The translations under genes and the position numbers were made by a program. A stretch of DNA of 64,000 nt from NCBI GenBank assembly GCA_028820325.1, contig JAPPJO010000130.1, positions 1 to 64,000 of the forward strand, given 5' to 3'. Shown piece by piece: positions 17,350 to 26,327 of this stretch (the stretch's first letter is position 1; every line of letters starts with the position of its first letter). The DNA comes from Gammaproteobacteria bacterium (GTDB lineage: Bacteria; Gemmatimonadota; Gemmatimonadetes; Longimicrobiales; Gaopeijiaceae). A model generated the notes under the pieces. That model worked only from the letters and a program-made list of their open reading frames with translations, was not told the origin of the DNA and made no database searches.

Positions 17350-18816
17350 CTACCGCCGACCCGAACTATCCGTCCTCAACGCCCCCGGCCCGCGGATCAC
17401 GCCCTCATCTCCAACCACCTCGATTTCCGTGCCGAACGGGTCCGAGAGCGCGGCCAGGAGCGTCAGGATCCGTTGCGCGTCCTCGCCCGAGGCCGCCACC
17501 GGCCGGCCACGCTGCGGGCGCGGCAGTCCGTACCCCAGGACCGTCGGCACCAGTCGGATTTCGTAGAGCTCTCCGTCGCTAAAGTCCTAAACCGCCACGA
17601 CTCCGTCCCACCAGTAGTCCGCCGCGGGACGCCCGCCTCCTGACGCCACTTCCCTGCCATCGTAGAAATCGGACGGCAGCCCCCTGAACTCGTCCACGTC
17701 ATAGCGGGCATAGTTGTCCCAGGGCTGGAACGGCGGGGTCTCGTTCTGGAACAGGAAGTCGTCCAGGGAATAGAAGATCGGCTTTTCCTGATAGATCTCG
17801 ATGCCGCGCAGCACGTGCGGACCGTGCGCGTAGAAGGCATCGGCCCCGGCATCGATGGTGGCCCGGGCGAACGTCACCAGCGCGTCCGCGGGCACATAGC
17901 TGCCCTCGTTGCATTCGTCCTGATAGAGGCCCAGGCAGCCCGGCTGGTCTCCGGCCCGGCTCGGAATGTAGTTGTTGCCACCCCCCTGGTGGGTGTGGCT
18001 GGTCACCACCACCCAGTTGGCCTGCCGGCGCGCATCGCGGACCGTCGCCAGCAGCTCCTCCAGATCGCCCTCGTGCGGGGTCGTGATGGTGCGGTAGCCA
18101 TCGCCGGGTTCGAAGTTGCCCTCGATGCCCCCTACCTGGGCGCGCGCTTCGTCCAGGCTCTCGTAGACGTCGCGTGGCACCGTGTACGTGGTCTCGAAGC
18201 GCATCGGCGCGAGGCCGGGCCGCCCGCGCATGTCCGGACGCTGGTGGCCGGCTCTCATGTGCTCGGAGAAGCTCGACGACACGGCGATGAGCGCCACCCG
18301 GCCATCCATCGTTTCCAGGTAGGCAGGGGCCCTGGCGAGCGCGAGATTCTCGCCCGAGCCGGCGACCTTGATTCCGGCCGCGGCAAGCGCACGCTGAGTC
18401 GAGCGCATCCCGCCCGCGCCCCAGTCCATGGTGTGGTTGTTGGCGAGCCCCAGCATGTCCAGGCCGATCCAGGCCAGATCCTTCGCCAGGTCCGGATGCC
18501 CCGCCATGTACGTGCCCCCGCTCTGGGCTGAGGGAATGATGTCGGGGCCGTACTCGTGCAGCAGCATCTCCATGTTGCCGAGGCCCACGGTACTCCCGCC
18601 GATCACGTCCCTCAGCTTCAGAAACTCGGGCTCGTCGTAGGGCATCAGCGCCCGCGTGATGATCAGGTCCCCCACCATCGCCATGGTGATCTCCCCTTCC
18701 CCATCGCGATGCTGGGCCTCGGCGGGTAAGGCCGTCAGCAGGGGCGAAAGGAAGAGCGAGACGCCGAGAGCCCGGCGGGCAAGAATTCCGGTTCGGGTTG
18801 CAGTCGATCCGCGCAT
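17350..18816 (-). pseudogene. CapA-family (metallophosphatase-like) exported protein interrupted by in-frame TAG at 17587-17589
   Basis: A CapA/PGA-synthesis-type protein with a signal peptide (ALPAEAQ). The ATG at 18816 follows CAGGAGGT. Motifs include MAMVGDLIITRAL, GLGNMEMLL, ANNHTMDWGAGG, VVTSHTHQGG and FYAHGPHVLRGIEIYQ. The first open part is 409 residues and stops at TAG right after WWDGVVAV. The same frame then continues for 78 codons (DFSDGELYEIRLVP and onward, with QRGRPVAAS) to another TAG at 17350-17352. This tail aligns throughout with the C-terminus of the second CapA-like protein at 63240-64000. A CAG-to-TAG change would explain it. The shortened product may still fold, since the main metal-binding motifs are upstream; amber suppression or an assembly error are alternatives. 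TAG ends other genes here, so it is not generally recoded. Confidence 0.75.
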
Positions 18817-18971
18817 GTTTACCTCCTGCCGCAGGGAAGATCTGACTTGCAACAGTGAGATTACGCCGCGACGGGATAGGGGGGCAAGCGGGTTGGCGGC
18901 GGGCTTACGATGGCAGCGTTAGCCACGGGTTCGGGCTGGCATGGCCGCCACGCGGAGGCTAGGCTTTCCCG

Positions 18972-19499
18972 ATGGCCTCGCAGATTCTGAAGTGCGCGAG
19001 TTTGCCGGCACTGCTGGTGCTGCTTGCCGGCTGTTTCAGCTACGCTCCCCTGGCTTCCGTCCCGCCGCCGGGAACCGACGTCCGGGTTCGTTTGACCGTC
19101 GCGGGCGCCCTCCGTCTCGACGACCTCGATATGACGGCCGAGCGGGAGTACGAAGGGGAGCTCGTCTCCGTGAGCGAGCGTGAGATCATTCTATCCGTCG
19201 CTCGGGTAACCAACGCTGCCGGCATCGGCGGGGGCCGCGTCCTTCAGGACCACATGGCGTTCCTGCGGGATGAGATTGAACGCGTCGAGGCGCGGCGGGT
19301 GTCCGTCTGGCGCACCAGCCTCCTTACCACCGCCCTGGCTACCGCGCTCGGCATGCTGATCCACCAAGCCATTGGTTCGGGAGGAGAGGAAAACGCCCCG
19401 TCTCCCACCAACCCCGGAACAATCGGCGCTGTGAGCCCTCCGGCGTTGGGACCCTTGCCGGACGCGATTCCACGACGCGGTGTTGTGACACCCGTCTGA
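18972..19499 (+). CDS. hypothetical lipoprotein
   Basis: A 175-residue protein with a signal peptide ending in the lipobox LLAGC (Cys21). The mature part has a beta-rich region (DVRVRLTVAGALRLDD, YEGELVSVSEREIILSVARV) that suggests a small barrel or OB/SH3-like fold, a likely membrane-associated hydrophobic stretch (about 113-130), and a Pro/Gly-rich tail. Similar lipoproteins recur in Gemmatimonadota next to outer-membrane transport genes. No function can be assigned. It precedes the first SusC operon but is separated from it by 273 nt holding its regulatory elements. Confidence 0.6.
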   Translation: MASQILKCASLPALLVLLAGCFSYAPLASVPPPGTDVRVRLTVAGALRLDDLDMTAEREYEGELVSVSEREIILSVARVTNAAGIGGGRVLQDHMAFLRDEIERVEARRVSVWRTSLLTTALATALGMLIHQAIGSGGEENAPSPTNPGTIGAVSPPALGPLPDAIPRRGVVTPV

Positions 19500-19592
19500 T
19501 CTGCGACAGGTACGCGGTTCACGCGGCCGCGCTCGCAACATTCCACGCGCAGAATCGCGGTTGACGGGGGCGGATTCCGACCGCGACGGCAC

Positions 19593-19629
19593 TTCCGGAA
19601 AGGCCCGGATCTGGTCAACGATTCCGGAA
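19593..19629. promoter_or_regulatory. paired TTCCGGAA palindromes upstream of susC-1
   Basis: TTCCGGAAAGG occurs at 19593-19603 and 19622-19632, 29 nt apart (close to three helical turns). Each contains the palindrome TTCCGGAA. They lie just upstream of the predicted promoter at 19642-19670, a position that suits a regulator of the susCD operon. Confidence 0.4.
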
Positions 19630-19641
19630 AGGTCTTCATCC

Positions 19642-19670
19642 TTGCCGATGAAGATGGTAGCTTGTAGGAT
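19642..19670 (+). promoter_or_regulatory. sigma70-like promoter of the susCD-S9 operon
   Basis: TTGCCG (19642-19647), 17-nt spacer, TAGGAT (19665-19670), each with 4 of 6 consensus matches. Transcription would begin near 19677, with a leader of about 95 nt to the ATG at 19773. Confidence 0.4.
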
Positions 19671-19772
19671 TTAACCTGATCGTCCGGGAGACCCGCTGTA
19701 ACAGCTCAGGCTTTTTTGGCGCCTTCCACCACGGCACCCGCCGTTCCCCATCCCTCGGACGGAGGTTGGATG

Positions 19773-22700
19773 ATGTCTTTCACTCGTTGTACTCGTCCGT
19801 TTTCTTCTTCAGCGGCAGGCTCCGTCCTGCTCTTCTTGGCGCTGGCTGGTCCGGTCCAGGCGCAAGAGGGCAGGATCACCGGACGCGTCACTGCAGCCGG
19901 CACGTCACTACCTCTCCCTGGCGTCCAGGTACACCTCCCGGGCACAGGACGGGGAACGCTGACGAACGCCAGCGGAACCTTCGTCATCATCAACGTTCCC
20001 GTCGGTGAAGTGACGGTCCGCGCCGAGAGGATCGGATACCATACCGGGGAACAGACCGTCACCGTCGTACTTGACGAGACCGCCATTCTCGACTTCGAGC
20101 TGACCGTGTCAGCGATCGGACTGGATGAGATCGTTGTGACCGGTACGGCCGGTCAGAGTCTGCGACGGTCCCAACCGGCGCAGGTGTCGGTCGTCGATGC
20201 CGCGGAAGCGATCGAGCTGGCTCCGATCAACAGCGTCTCCGAGGTTCTCCAGTCGCGGATCCCGGGAGTGTCCGTAACGCACGGATCGGGTGTCTCCGGC
20301 TCGTCACAGAAGATTCGAATACGGGGCTCCTCCTCGATATCCCTCTCCAACGAGCCGCTCATTTTCATCGACGGGATTCGTGCCAACGGCACGATCGAAT
20401 CGGTGAACCGGCCGGGGGAAGGCTCCGGCAGCGGCACCGGAACGGGAGGACAGGCAACCAGCAGGCTGAATGACCTCAACCCCGAGGACATCCAGAGCAT
20501 CGAGGTGGTGAAGGGACCGGCAGCCGCAACGCTCTACGGGGCGGACGCTTCCGCGGGCGTGATTCAGATCATCACGAAGCGCGGGTCGGCCGGCGGTTTC
20601 CGGCAGACGCTCACGGCGGAATACGACGCCATCTCCCATGACAACTTCACACCGCCTTCCAATTGGGGCGTGTGCGCTCAGACTCACATCGACCGTGGCG
20701 CCACGCTCTGCCAGGGAGTGCCCGTCGGCACCGTGGTCTCGGACAATCCGCTTGAGCGGTACGGCGCTTTCAGCACCGGCAACCACAAGTCCCTGAGCTG
20801 GTCCGGAAGAGGGGGAACGGACACGGGAGACTTCACATACTATCTCTCCCTCTTCGCCTCGGGCGAGGACGGCACCCTCCCTGCCAGCGACTGGGACAAG
20901 CGGTCGGGCCGCGTCAATGTCACGTGGACCCCGCACCCGGTCCTGACGCTGAACGCCGGCTATACACTGCTGACCACGTACAGCCGGCAGCCCGACAACA
21001 ACCATAGCCTTTACGGGATGGTGACCAACGCGCTCCTGGGTTCCCCCCTGACGGTGGGCACGGAACCGAACGACGGTTGGCTTGGTCCCCGCCAGGTCGA
21101 CGCCATCGCGGCCATCAAGAACGAGGTCGATGTCGTCCGGCACATGCCCACGCTCGAGCTCGGCTTCCAGCCTTTCGACTGGCTTTCGAATCGGCTGATC
21201 GTGGGCGGCGACTACACGGCGAACGAGAAGGTTCGCCACATCCCCAGGACCGATCAGAATCTGTATCGATCCACCCACAATCCCGGGCTGGTGCGTGAGA
21301 CGCGCAGAAGCCTCCAGTATGTCACCCTGGACTACATCACGAACGCGACGTTCCGCTTCGGCGGAGCCAGCCAGTGGTCGACCAACGGAGCAGTCGGGGT
21401 CCAGGTGGTCGACATCCGGGACGACTTCCTGTGGGGTGACGGCCTGGGCCTCGCCACCAACTCCGCCAGCGTGGTTTCCGCCGCTGCCGAGAGCGCCGGG
21501 GGACAGCGCTTCCTGCGGGAGAGGTCGCTCGGGTACATCGGGCAGGGGGAGGTCGGTTACCAGGATCGGCTGTTCTTCCAGGTCGGCATGCGCGTCGACC
21601 GGAACTCTTCCTTCGGCGAGGAAGTGGGTGCCGTCTACCTGCCGAAGGCCGGAGCTTCGTGGGTTGTTTCGGAGGAACCGTTCTTCGGAGGCGGCCTGGG
21701 CTTCATAAACACACTCCGCCTGCGCGCGGCGTATGGAGCAACGGGACGTGCGCCGCCACCGGGAGCTACGCTGGAGACACTGGATCCGGTTCCGTACGCC
21801 ACCAGGGCCGGAAATGTCGAAGTGGGGCTCGGTCTGCTGAACCCGGGCAAGCTCGAGCTGAGACCCGAGCGGGGAACGGAATTCGAAGCCGGTGTGGATG
21901 CAAGCTTTCTGGACGACCGACTGGGGATCGAACTCACCTATTTCAACAAGGTGACGAAGGATCTCCTCCTTCGCAGGGAACTCCCGCCCTCGGTCGGATT
22001 CAGGGAAGACCCCTTCGACAACGTCGGCGAGGTGCACAACCGCGGTCTCGAAGCCCTCGTGAATGCCCAGGTGATCACCACACCCGACTTCTCCTGGGAC
22101 GTGACCCTGTCCGCCAGTACCCTCACCAATGAGCTCGTCGATCTGGGAGATCTTCCCGCCTTCGGGCAGTTCGAGCGCTTCGTCGAAGGGCGTCCCCTCT
22201 CGTCGTTCTTCTCGCCGAAGATTCGCCGAATCGATGTGGCAGGCAACCAGGTCATCGTTTCGGACACGCTGGAGTTCATCGGCGGGAAGTTCCCGGGGCA
22301 CGAGGGCAGCATCGCCTCTACCATGACGATCTTCGGCGATCTTCGTGTAGCCGCGCAGCTGGATTGGAAGGGCGACTACTACATGAACAACAACCAGCGG
22401 CGGTACCGCGAAATCCAGCTTGCCCGGGCTCGGGCAGCGTTCGACCCGAACTATCTCCCGCCTGAGGAGCAGCTCCGCCGCTTCGGCCCGTTCGTGAACG
22501 AGTCGGGACAGGAAGTGAACAAGGCGGAGGTCCGCGAGGCCTGGTACGAGAAGGCGGACTTCCTCCGGTTCCGGGAACTCGCGCTGGTGTATGCCCTCCC
22601 TGCGCAACTTGCAGGCCAACTCGGGGCCGATCGTGCGACGATCACCCTTTCGGCACGCAACCTTGCCCTGTGGACCGACTACAGCGGGCACTCTCCCGAA

Positions 22701-22808
22701 GCCATCTCCGGCCCTGCCAGAGACCTCGGAGAGGGATTCCAGGTCTATGACTTCTTCAACGTGCCCCCGGCACGCCGCTACGGCATAAGGGTGAATCTCG
22801 GATTCTGA
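19773..22808 (+). CDS. SusC/RagA-family TonB-linked outer membrane receptor (system 1)
   Basis: A 1011-residue outer-membrane transporter. The ATG at 19773 lies 7 nt after GGAGG (19761-19765); an ATG at 19770 is an alternative. Domains in order: signal peptide ending at PVQAQ, a carboxypeptidase-like regulatory domain (ITGRVTAAGTSLPLPGVQVH, to about 105), a TonB-box-like segment LDEIVVTGT, the plug domain with LIFIDGIRANG and PEDIQSIEVVKGPAAATLYG, and the long 22-strand barrel ending in aromatic-terminated strand YGIRVNLGF. It works with the SusD lipoprotein directly downstream. The two S9 peptidases next in line suggest peptide uptake; this is inference, since SusC substrates cannot be read from sequence. 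Confidence 0.9.
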   Translation: MSFTRCTRPFSSSAAGSVLLFLALAGPVQAQEGRITGRVTAAGTSLPLPGVQVHLPGTGRGTLTNASGTFVIINVPVGEVTVRAERIGYHTGEQTVTVVLDETAILDFELTVSAIGLDEIVVTGTAGQSLRRSQPAQVSVVDAAEAIELAPINSVSEVLQSRIPGVSVTHGSGVSGSSQKIRIRGSSSISLSNEPLIFIDGIRANGTIESVNRPGEGSGSGTGTGGQATSRLNDLNPEDIQSIEVVKGPAAATLYGADASAGVIQIITKRGSAGGFRQTLTAEYDAISHDNFTPPSNWGVCAQTHIDRGATLCQGVPVGTVVSDNPLERYGAFSTGNHKSLSWSGRGGTDTGDFTYYLSLFASGEDGTLPASDWDKRSGRVNVTWTPHPVLTLNAGYTLLTTYSRQPDNNHSLYGMVTNALLGSPLTVGTEPNDGWLGPRQVDAIAAIKNEVDVVRHMPTLELGFQPFDWLSNRLIVGGDYTANEKVRHIPRTDQNLYRSTHNPGLVRETRRSLQYVTLDYITNATFRFGGASQWSTNGAVGVQVVDIRDDFLWGDGLGLATNSASVVSAAAESAGGQRFLRERSLGYIGQGEVGYQDRLFFQVGMRVDRNSSFGEEVGAVYLPKAGASWVVSEEPFFGGGLGFINTLRLRAAYGATGRAPPPGATLETLDPVPYATRAGNVEVGLGLLNPGKLELRPERGTEFEAGVDASFLDDRLGIELTYFNKVTKDLLLRRELPPSVGFREDPFDNVGEVHNRGLEALVNAQVITTPDFSWDVTLSASTLTNELVDLGDLPAFGQFERFVEGRPLSSFFSPKIRRIDVAGNQVIVSDTLEFIGGKFPGHEGSIASTMTIFGDLRVAAQLDWKGDYYMNNNQRRYREIQLARARAAFDPNYLPPEEQLRRFGPFVNESGQEVNKAEVREAWYEKADFLRFRELALVYALPAQLAGQLGADRATITLSARNLALWTDYSGHSPEAISGPARDLGEGFQVYDFFNVPPARRYGIRVNLGF

Positions 22809-22817
22809 GGGGGAACC

Positions 22818-24065
22818 ATGAGAACCATGATAGAGAATGGAACGCGAGGCCTGGCCACGATCGCACTTGTGGTCGTCGGCCTGGGACTTTCCGGGTGTGA
22901 TGACTTTCTGACGGTCCCCAACCCCAACGCGGTAATTGCCGGGGAAATAGACCCGGTGAGTGACGCTCGTGCGCTGGCGTTGTCCACCCAGCAGAACTTC
23001 AAGCAGGCATGGGGAGACTTCATCGTGGAGGGTGGATGGTTCACCGGAGAGATCCTCAGCGCCGACATCAACGCGCCGGGCAATCTCTGGGCCACGCGTG
23101 TCGTAGATCAGACGCTCTCCAGTGAGTTCCCGGAACTCGCCCAGGCGATAGCTCTCGGAGCCCGAGTTTCCGAGCAGCTCGAGGGAACGGAGGTAGCCGG
23201 CAGCATCCACGCGGCGAGAGCCGCGTTGTTCACGGGCTGGTCCTTCCTGGCCATGGCGGAATTCTATTGCCAGGGAGCAGTGGGCGGCGGGCCTGCTCTC
23301 AGCACGGCGCAGATGCTCGAGTCGGCCGCCGATCGCTTTTCTCACGCCATCGACATCAGCAGGGGACTTGGGCCCGGGGAGGCCCAGGACTTCGTCAATG
23401 CCGGTCTCGTCGGACGAGCTCGGGCCAACCTTCAGCTCGGGCGCGCGGGCGAGGCCAGCGCGGACGCCGGTCAGGTAGCGCAAGGGTTCGTGTATAACCT
23501 CACCTTCGTGGACGACATCGCCAATCGCACGCGCCTGTCGAACCGGGTGTGGGATCGCACCTTCGGACAGTCGGTCGTCTCGGTGCACCCCGACTTTCGC
23601 GACCTGGACGATCCTCGCGTAACCGTGATTCCGCCGGAAGTAAACAGGCATGTTCCCATGGATGGGCAGACCGAGATCTTCAGCCCGGGGAAATACACGA
23701 GCTACAACGATCCCATCCGGCTCGCGTCCAGGCTCGAAGCCGACTACATCGCGGCGCATGCGCAGGGGAATGCAGCCCAGTTGAGCCTGGTGCAGGCGCG
23801 GCGCGAAGCCAACGGCCAGCCGCCGTACGACGGTCCAATGGACGATCAGAGCGTCTTCATCGAGTTCATGGACCAGTACTCACTGGACTTCTATCTCGAA
23901 GGGAAGCGGATGCTCTATTTCCGCACCGACCCCTTTGTCCTGCGAGGAGTCCAGTCTCCCGGGACGCCGTATCACAAGGTCGGATATGAGCCGTACTCCG
24001 CCACGACGTGCTGGCCGTTGCCGTTCAAGGAGCTCGCGAACAATCCGAACTTCCAGGGAGGGTAG
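22818..24065 (+). CDS. SusD/RagB-family nutrient-binding lipoprotein (system 1)
   Basis: A 415-residue lipoprotein whose signal peptide ends in LGLSGC (Cys27). The mature start DDFLTVPNPNAV is the typical SusD opening. Tetratricopeptide-like helices follow (ARAALFTGWSFLAMAEFYCQGA and later), and the C-terminus carries the family's closing region YHKVGYEPYSATTCWPLPFKE. It is shorter than classic SusD proteins (about 500) but complete. It starts 9 nt after the SusC stop, with GGGGGA upstream. By family knowledge it forms a lid on the extracellular face of SusC and captures the substrate. Confidence 0.85.
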   Translation: MRTMIENGTRGLATIALVVVGLGLSGCDDFLTVPNPNAVIAGEIDPVSDARALALSTQQNFKQAWGDFIVEGGWFTGEILSADINAPGNLWATRVVDQTLSSEFPELAQAIALGARVSEQLEGTEVAGSIHAARAALFTGWSFLAMAEFYCQGAVGGGPALSTAQMLESAADRFSHAIDISRGLGPGEAQDFVNAGLVGRARANLQLGRAGEASADAGQVAQGFVYNLTFVDDIANRTRLSNRVWDRTFGQSVVSVHPDFRDLDDPRVTVIPPEVNRHVPMDGQTEIFSPGKYTSYNDPIRLASRLEADYIAAHAQGNAAQLSLVQARREANGQPPYDGPMDDQSVFIEFMDQYSLDFYLEGKRMLYFRTDPFVLRGVQSPGTPYHKVGYEPYSATTCWPLPFKELANNPNFQGG

Positions 24066-24128
24066 GTTCCCGCGCTGAGCCCATCAAGAAACGTGAACGG
24101 GAAAACACCCCCTTCCGAGGAGCGCACC

Positions 24129-26234
24129 ATGCGTACGGCGCAAGCAGGCATCGCCACAACCATTCTCCTTTGTGTGCTCATCCCGGCACCCGCGGGAGCG
24201 CAGACACGAGGCGTCGAGCCAGCGGACTACTACCGGATGACTTTCCCGGGTGATGTCGCAGTCTCCCCTGCGGGTGACCTCGTGGCCTTCGTGGCCACGA
24301 CGATCCTGGAGGAGGAAAACCGGCGGCACCGGGAAATCTGGATACAGCGTCTGGAGGAGGGACAACCGGTCGGAGGTCCCCGCCGGTTCAGCGACCCCAC
24401 CCGGGAATCCTCTTCGCCAAGCTGGTCTCCGGACGGCACTGTAATCAGCTTCCAGTCCGAGCGCGGTGACGAGCGCAGCTCGACCTGGTTCGTGCCCGTG
24501 ACCGCCCCTGGCGGCGAGGCTTATCGAATCGATGGAGTCAATGGCCCGCCGACCTGGTCACCCGACGGACAGTGGATCGCGTACACATGGACGGAGGACC
24601 AGGAGGACGAGAACGGGCGCGCAGGGTGGATCGCTCCGAACGCGATCACCACCACTCTTGATCGTGAACGGTTCGACGGGCGGGTGATCACCCACTTTCA
24701 CTACAAGAGCGACGGCATCCTGCCGTTGCAGGCCGACCCCCCTTCCACTCCGAAGCAGCAACTCTACGTCGTGCCCTCGGAAGGAGGGGCGCCCAGGAAG
24801 CTCACCGATTTCCCCGTCGACGTGGGCCAGGTGACCTGGTCGTCGGACAGCGAGACCATCTTCTTTTCGGCCGATCCCGGTCAGTTCGAACCTGAAGTCG
24901 AGGTGATCCGGGACATCTATACGGTCTCGCGCGCGGGGGGCGAGCCCCGGGCGATCACGTCCAATCCAGGGTCCGAATCGAATCCGGCGGTCTCCCCCGA
25001 CGGAGGATCTCTCGCTTACGTATCGACGGCCGTGTACGGAGGGGAAGAAGAGCTCATGGTGGTGGCGGTGGACCCGGACGGAACGTTCCGCGGCGAGCCC
25101 CGCAATCTGACCCCGGACTGGCGGCTGACGCCCGGCGCTCCGGCCTGGACATCCGACGGCCGGGCGATCCGGTTCGAAGCCTCCATCGGGGGGAACAGTC
25201 ATCTGTTCGAGGTGGCTGCCTCGGGAGGCGAGGTCCGACAAGTGACCATGGGGGACCGCCGCGTAGCCTCGGTGTCAACGTCCAAGGACGGGCGGGTCAT
25301 GGCCTACACCTCCACGGACGCCGCCACGCCGGCCGAGGTCTACGTTGCCCGGACCGACGGAACCGGTGAGCATCGGATCAGCTCGTTCAATGACTCCTGG
25401 CTCGCCGGGGTTACGCGCATGCCGGCGGAGCGCCTCACGTGGACCGTCGCCGACGGGACCGAGATCGAGGGGTGGGTGGTGAAGCCGGCGGGATACGAGC
25501 CTGGCCAACGGTATCCGATGGTCCTCAAGATCCACGGGGGACCGCACGGCGCCTACGGCAACACCTTCTTCCAGACATTCCACGTCCTGTCGGCTTCCGG
25601 CTTCTTCGTCCTCTATCCGAACCCCCGGGGCTCGGCGGGCTACGGACACGATTTCGAGTATGCCACGCGCGGCAACTGGCATGTGATGGATGAGGAGGAC
25701 TTTCTCACGGGCGTGGACGCGGCCCTGGCGAAGTATCCGGATATCGATCCGGACCGGCTCGGCGTGTCCGGTGGAAGCTATGGCGGCGTGAGCACGAACT
25801 GGCTCACCGCCCGCTCGGACCGCTTCGCGGCTGCGGTGACCAGCAGATCCATCTCGAACTGGTACAGCTGGTGGGGCACGTCCGACATCCCCAACATGAC
25901 CGAGTTCGAGTTCTACGGGCCTCCCTGGGAGCAGCGCGAGCTGTACGATCGGCTCTCACCCCTTTCGTATGTGGAAAACGTCACCGCACCCACGCTGATC
26001 ATCCACTCCGAGCAGGACTGGCGCACTCCCATGGCGGACGCGGAGCAGTGGTTCATGTCGCTCAAGAAGCTCGGCGTACCCGTGGAGTTCGTGCGCTACC
26101 CGAGGTCGTCACACGGCCTGTCACGGACTGGCGAGCCCTGGCTCCTCGTCGATCGCCTGGAGCGTCTGAGGTCCTGGTTCGTCCACTGGCTGATAGACAA
26201 CCCTGCCGGGGCGGCGGACGAACGACCGGATTGA
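24129..26234 (+). CDS. secreted S9-family prolyl oligopeptidase-type peptidase (1)
   Basis: A 701-residue serine peptidase. The ATG at 24129 follows GAGGAG (24117-24122) and opens a signal peptide ending at PAGAQ. The N-terminal part is a beta-propeller of PD40-type blades (repeated W-SPDG motifs), the C-terminal part the alpha/beta hydrolase: nucleophile Ser550 in GVSGGSYGG, Asp630 in HSEQDWRTP and His662 in PRSSHGLS, so the triad is complete. Such enzymes cut short peptides, often after proline or other residues, or release acylated residues. It lies 63 nt after SusD, fitting periplasmic processing of imported peptides. Confidence 0.9.
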   Translation: MRTAQAGIATTILLCVLIPAPAGAQTRGVEPADYYRMTFPGDVAVSPAGDLVAFVATTILEEENRRHREIWIQRLEEGQPVGGPRRFSDPTRESSSPSWSPDGTVISFQSERGDERSSTWFVPVTAPGGEAYRIDGVNGPPTWSPDGQWIAYTWTEDQEDENGRAGWIAPNAITTTLDRERFDGRVITHFHYKSDGILPLQADPPSTPKQQLYVVPSEGGAPRKLTDFPVDVGQVTWSSDSETIFFSADPGQFEPEVEVIRDIYTVSRAGGEPRAITSNPGSESNPAVSPDGGSLAYVSTAVYGGEEELMVVAVDPDGTFRGEPRNLTPDWRLTPGAPAWTSDGRAIRFEASIGGNSHLFEVAASGGEVRQVTMGDRRVASVSTSKDGRVMAYTSTDAATPAEVYVARTDGTGEHRISSFNDSWLAGVTRMPAERLTWTVADGTEIEGWVVKPAGYEPGQRYPMVLKIHGGPHGAYGNTFFQTFHVLSASGFFVLYPNPRGSAGYGHDFEYATRGNWHVMDEEDFLTGVDAALAKYPDIDPDRLGVSGGSYGGVSTNWLTARSDRFAAAVTSRSISNWYSWWGTSDIPNMTEFEFYGPPWEQRELYDRLSPLSYVENVTAPTLIIHSEQDWRTPMADAEQWFMSLKKLGVPVEFVRYPRSSHGLSRTGEPWLLVDRLERLRSWFVHWLIDNPAGAADERPD

Positions 26235-26327
26235 GAGCCTGGTCGGCGTCATGATGTGCCTGCTCCGGCCGACCCCTGACTTGCCAGGGTCGATGCCATA
26301 TCGCTCTCCATTACCCCGGAGGCCCTC

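Noticed and set aside
17587..17589. General reassignment of TAG (for example pyrrolysine)
   Set aside because: TAG ends other apparently intact genes here (41158, 42529), so it is an ordinary stop; a local mutation is simpler.
20304..23759. 1151-residue open frame on the minus strand
   Set aside because: It runs antisense through SusC and SusD; the GC-rich codon phase keeps the opposite frame open. It has no recognisable domain.
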